Shown here: positions 5,694-8,074 of the stretch, one piece after another | How the letters are laid out: each line of letters starts with the position of its first letter | Numbering within the stretch: position 1 is the stretch's first letter | From: an uncultured Actinomycetes bacterium | GTDB taxonomy: Bacteria; Actinomycetota; Actinomycetes; Nanopelagicales; Nanopelagicaceae | Length of the DNA stretch: 8,074 nucleotides | Direction of reading: 5' to 3' | Assembly (NCBI GenBank): GCA_903893085.1 | Contig: CAITKS010000097.1 | Coordinates: forward strand, 1-8,074 | Translations under genes and position numbers: made by a program | The notes under the pieces: generated by a model | Seen by the model: only the letters and a program-made list of their open reading frames with translations | What the model was told of the DNA's origin: nothing | The model's database searches: none

Positions 5694-7259
5694 CTATTCT
5701 CTCCCGAGAGTGATCGTTCTTCCTGTTATGCCCCACCCTGAATGAGTAATTATGATTAAAGCGCGGTCGACACAGAGTTCTAGTACTTCGCGTTCAATTC
5801 TTTGCGCCAATTGCAGATCAAGATGCTCGGTTGGCTCGTCCAGAACCAAAATGGGTGCCGACGATAAGAGTGCACGTGCCAGGCCAAGTCTCTTTGCTTC
5901 GCCTCCCGATAAGGCGCGTCCAAATTCCCCAACGATGGTATCCAAAGAAATATCGCTAAGTTCTAACTTCTTTAGAATTCTTAGCAGTTGCGCATCCGAA
6001 GCGCCTTGATCCGCAATCTTTAAATTTTCACGAAGTGAAGTATTAAAAATGTGACCATGCTGGAGTGAGCCTGAAATGAGATGATCGAGATTTGAAATTT
6101 GCGAAATCTCGCAACCATTGATCATGGCGCTTCCGCGATAAGGCAAAAGTCCCAATATTCCCATTGCTAGCGTTGACTTTCCGACACCGCTTGGGCCTCG
6201 CAAAACAATTGCACTACCCGGAGTCAGAGTGAAAGAGACCGGAGACATAAAATCTTGGCCCCAAGAGACCCGCACATCTCGCAACGAAAGTCCCTTAACT
6301 CTCTCTAAAAGTGATGCCCCAATCTTGCCTTGCGCTTGGCCCCCATTTGCCAACTCTGTGACGCGTTGCTGAGCAACCAACATTTTCCCGGCTCCAAATA
6401 GATTCGGGTACCAAGATGTGATTGGTTCGAAAAATACTAGCGGTAAGAAGATCAACATCGTTATTCCTACCGATGGAATTAAATCCAGTTCAGCCAACTG
6501 GTAGGCCAAGATGCTGCAACCAGCAATTGAGAAAGCAATAATTAGCAGTGTTGCCAACTGCGCCAGCGCACTTTTTCGTGCCAATTCCCTTTCATGTTTT
6601 GCAATGTTTAATTCGAGTGAATGCGCTTGCTCCAGCAAGTTTTCTAAATACCCATAAATCTGCGCCTCAATGAGTCCCTGCGTGGCGTTCTGAAGGGACT
6701 GCGCATACTTATTCTCTAGAGATTCAATATCACCCGCACTCTGGGTGCAAATAGAGGAAATGAACTTAGGCATTACCCACAACGTTAAAGCGCTAGCCGG
6801 CAGCGTCATGACCAAGGTTTGCGGATTAATCCAATAACCCAGTGCGATCCCTGCTGCTAGTGAAAGATGGGCGGTGCGAAATGGCAGAGTTACCCTTAAC
6901 TGAAACTCTTGTGCCCGTTCTACATCATCAACTATCGCCTTAACGGTCGCACCGGAGTTTATTTCACGGGCAAAAGTAATTTGCTTCGTGCTCAATTTTT
7001 CAAAGAGATTTACTCGCAGCGAGGTCAGCCTGCGAAAGACAGCCTCGTGGCTCATAACTCTCTCGCCATAACGAGCGACTGATCTGAAAATTCCGAAAAA
7101 ACGTACCAAAACAATTGCCACTGTAAGAGTGAGAATTGGTGGATGTTTTGACGCGACAGTTATCAACCAGCCACTTGAAATTGTTAGCCCAGTGCCTCCA
7201 ATAAAAGCTAGCGCCCCTAGGAAAGCGGCCAACCACATACGCAATGAGAATTTATTCAT
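5694..7259 (-). CDS. cydC: Cytochrome bd assembly ABC transporter subunit CydC
   Basis: CydC is one half of the CydDC inner-membrane ABC transporter required to assemble cytochrome bd oxidase. It was long described as a cysteine/glutathione exporter; more recent structural work supports heme transport. The 521-residue protein is a fused membrane and ATPase half-transporter. Hydrophobic segments lie around residues 8-36, 42-58, 127-165 and 232-283. The ATPase domain has Walker A GPSGVGKS (355-362), a Q-loop at Q400 in the CydC-like LQHGHIF segment, signature LSGGEAKR (450-457), Walker B with catalytic Glu LVLDEPT (471-477) and switch His H506. The nucleotide site is therefore complete. It starts with ATG (7257-7259) inside the cydD stop (ATGA overlap), so the pair is translationally coupled. 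The CydC rather than CydD assignment rests on the LQHGHIF segment and gene order. Confidence 0.92.
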   Translation of the reverse strand: MNKFSLRMWLAAFLGALAFIGGTGLTISSGWLITVASKHPPILTLTVAIVLVRFFGIFRSVARYGERVMSHEAVFRRLTSLRVNLFEKLSTKQITFAREINSGATVKAIVDDVERAQEFQLRVTLPFRTAHLSLAAGIALGYWINPQTLVMTLPASALTLWVMPKFISSICTQSAGDIESLENKYAQSLQNATQGLIEAQIYGYLENLLEQAHSLELNIAKHERELARKSALAQLATLLIIAFSIAGCSILAYQLAELDLIPSVGITMLIFLPLVFFEPITSWYPNLFGAGKMLVAQQRVTELANGGQAQGKIGASLLERVKGLSLRDVRVSWGQDFMSPVSFTLTPGSAIVLRGPSGVGKSTLAMGILGLLPYRGSAMINGCEISQISNLDHLISGSLQHGHIFNTSLRENLKIADQGASDAQLLRILKKLELSDISLDTIVGEFGRALSGGEAKRLGLARALLSSAPILVLDEPTEHLDLQLAQRIEREVLELCVDRALIIITHSGWGITGRTITLGRE

Positions 7260-8074
7260 TGTGTTACTCGTTCAAAACTTAGAGTTCGATCCGTCTGGTC
7301 AATGATTGCAACGTCGTGGGAAATGCAAACAATAATTGCACCTTCAGCGGCTGCGGTGCGAAGCGCTTTCATAACCAATCCCGCACTAATTTCATCAAGG
7401 TCGGCAGTCGGTTCATCAGCGATTATCAGAGCTGGTTTCCCAACCAACGCACGAGCAATAGCAATCTTTCTTAATTGTCCACCTGATAGCGAATCGGATT
7501 TTTCGCCTTGACCACCTATCTGCGTGGACAATCCATCTGGTAACTCGATTAAATCTAGCCCTACGCGCCGAAGATGATCTGCAATTTCCGTATCACTTAA
7601 ATCTGCGGATATTTGGCGAAACTGTTGCGAAATTGTTCCGGTCATTAAATGCGGTGACTGCGGAATCCATCCAACGACCTTTCGCCAAGCGCTCTGCAGA
7701 GTTGGATCAAGGCTCTGTAATCCATCAATTGTGACCTGGGCCGAAAAATCCTCAGCTAATAAATTTCTTGCAAACGTTGTTTTACCAATGCCAGACTCAC
7801 CAGTCAGGAAAATGACTTCTCCCCTAGAAAGATTAAAGCCTTTTAGTGAAGATCGCTGGACACCCGGAAGGTTTAATTGCCATGGGCTCGTGCTAATGCT
7901 CTTTAGATTTGAGAAATCATGTATCTGTTGCACTTCAGGTGGTCGTTGTGTTGATCGAATCGCTGCGATCTCAGTCAATGCGGCTGTTCCATCAGCCGAT
8001 GCGTGAAAGAGAGTTGCTGCATTTCGTAATGGGAAGTAAACCTCAGGAGCTAGCAATAACACCGTGAGACCTGA
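7256..8074 (-). CDS. cydD: Cytochrome bd assembly ABC transporter subunit CydD, C-terminal part (cut by the window edge)
   Basis: This is the last 272 residues of CydD, partner of CydC in the heterodimeric transporter. The frame is open to the right edge, so the true start and most membrane segments lie outside. The visible part begins at the end of the transmembrane domain, with the CydD hallmark APEVYFPLRN and FHASADG (residues 9-29 region of the fragment). The full ATPase domain follows, numbered from the first visible codon: Walker A GESGIGKT (92-99), Q-loop WIPQSP (136-141), signature LSGGQLRK (196-203), Walker B and catalytic Glu in IIADEPT (217-223) and switch His in ISHD (251-254). 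A GTG at 8060-8062 is internal and not a real start. cydAB would be expected further upstream. The stop overlaps the cydC start by four bases. Confidence 0.94.
   Translation of the reverse strand, partial: SGLTVLLLAPEVYFPLRNAATLFHASADGTAALTEIAAIRSTQRPPEVQQIHDFSNLKSISTSPWQLNLPGVQRSSLKGFNLSRGEVIFLTGESGIGKTTFARNLLAEDFSAQVTIDGLQSLDPTLQSAWRKVVGWIPQSPHLMTGTISQQFRQISADLSDTEIADHLRRVGLDLIELPDGLSTQIGGQGEKSDSLSGGQLRKIAIARALVGKPALIIADEPTADLDEISAGLVMKALRTAAAEGAIIVCISHDVAIIDQTDRTLSFERVTQ

Noticed and set aside
5689..5736. Upstream GTG start that would lengthen RecG by 16 residues
   Set aside because: The extra residues are charged and unlike RecG N-termini; the ATG at 5686-5688 gives the family's usual MASL start just after cydC.
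7731..8006. Plus-strand open frame opposite cydD
   Set aside because: It is the reverse of the CydD ATPase domain and has no recognisable protein features.
1..8074. Search for a new defence, mobile or biosynthetic system
   Set aside because: Every substantial open frame on the coding strand matches a known housekeeping family in a familiar order, and gaps are at most 88 bases.

Overview
The window is a compact block of bacterial housekeeping genes, all read from the minus strand. In order of transcription (right to left) it holds cydD (3' part), cydC, recG, rsmD, coaD, a DivIVA-type coiled-coil gene resembling mycobacterial SepIVA, a YceD/DUF177 gene, rpmF, rnc and the 5' end of smc. The block recG-rsmD-coaD-(SepIVA-like)-DUF177-rpmF-rnc-smc is a typical actinobacterial gene order. 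Protein details agree with this: the SepIVA-like N-terminus, and the L32, RecG and SMC starts, all look actinobacterial. Base composition is only moderate in GC (mid-40s by eye, not counted) and intergenic gaps are tiny. Together these suggest a streamlined, low-GC actinobacterium, perhaps a freshwater acI/Nanopelagicales type. That last assignment is inference.

Right third (5694-8074): cydD and cydC overlap by four bases (ATGA) and encode the two halves of the heterodimeric ABC transporter needed to assemble cytochrome bd oxidase. cydD runs off the right edge, and cydAB, if present, would lie beyond it. The recG start codon follows the cydC stop by 5 bases, so the respiratory-assembly genes run straight into the replication-repair helicase gene. 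Middle (2416-5688): recG, rsmD (16S rRNA m2G966 methyltransferase) and coaD (coenzyme A synthesis) follow with gaps of 4 and 29 bases. Left part (1-2414): the SepIVA-like gene starts one base after the coaD stop. It is followed by the YceD-family gene, rpmF (ribosomal protein L32), rnc (RNase III, with a TTG start inside the end of rpmF) and smc (cut by the left edge).

Functionally the cluster joins ribosome production (RsmD, YceD family, L32, RNase III), cofactor synthesis (CoaD), cell division (SepIVA-like), and chromosome maintenance (RecG, SMC). No gene-free stretch exceeds 88 bases. The non-coding pieces that show something are the 88-base yceD-rpmF gap (an 11-bp direct repeat and a small hairpin), the 36-base gap before yceD (a possible leaderless promoter) and the 54-base rnc-smc gap (a possible hairpin over the smc ribosome binding site). 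I see no mobile element, CRISPR, tRNA, rRNA or phage gene, and no evidence for a new biological system. The most notable evolutionary point is that mutM/fpg, usually found between rnc and smc in actinobacteria, is missing.
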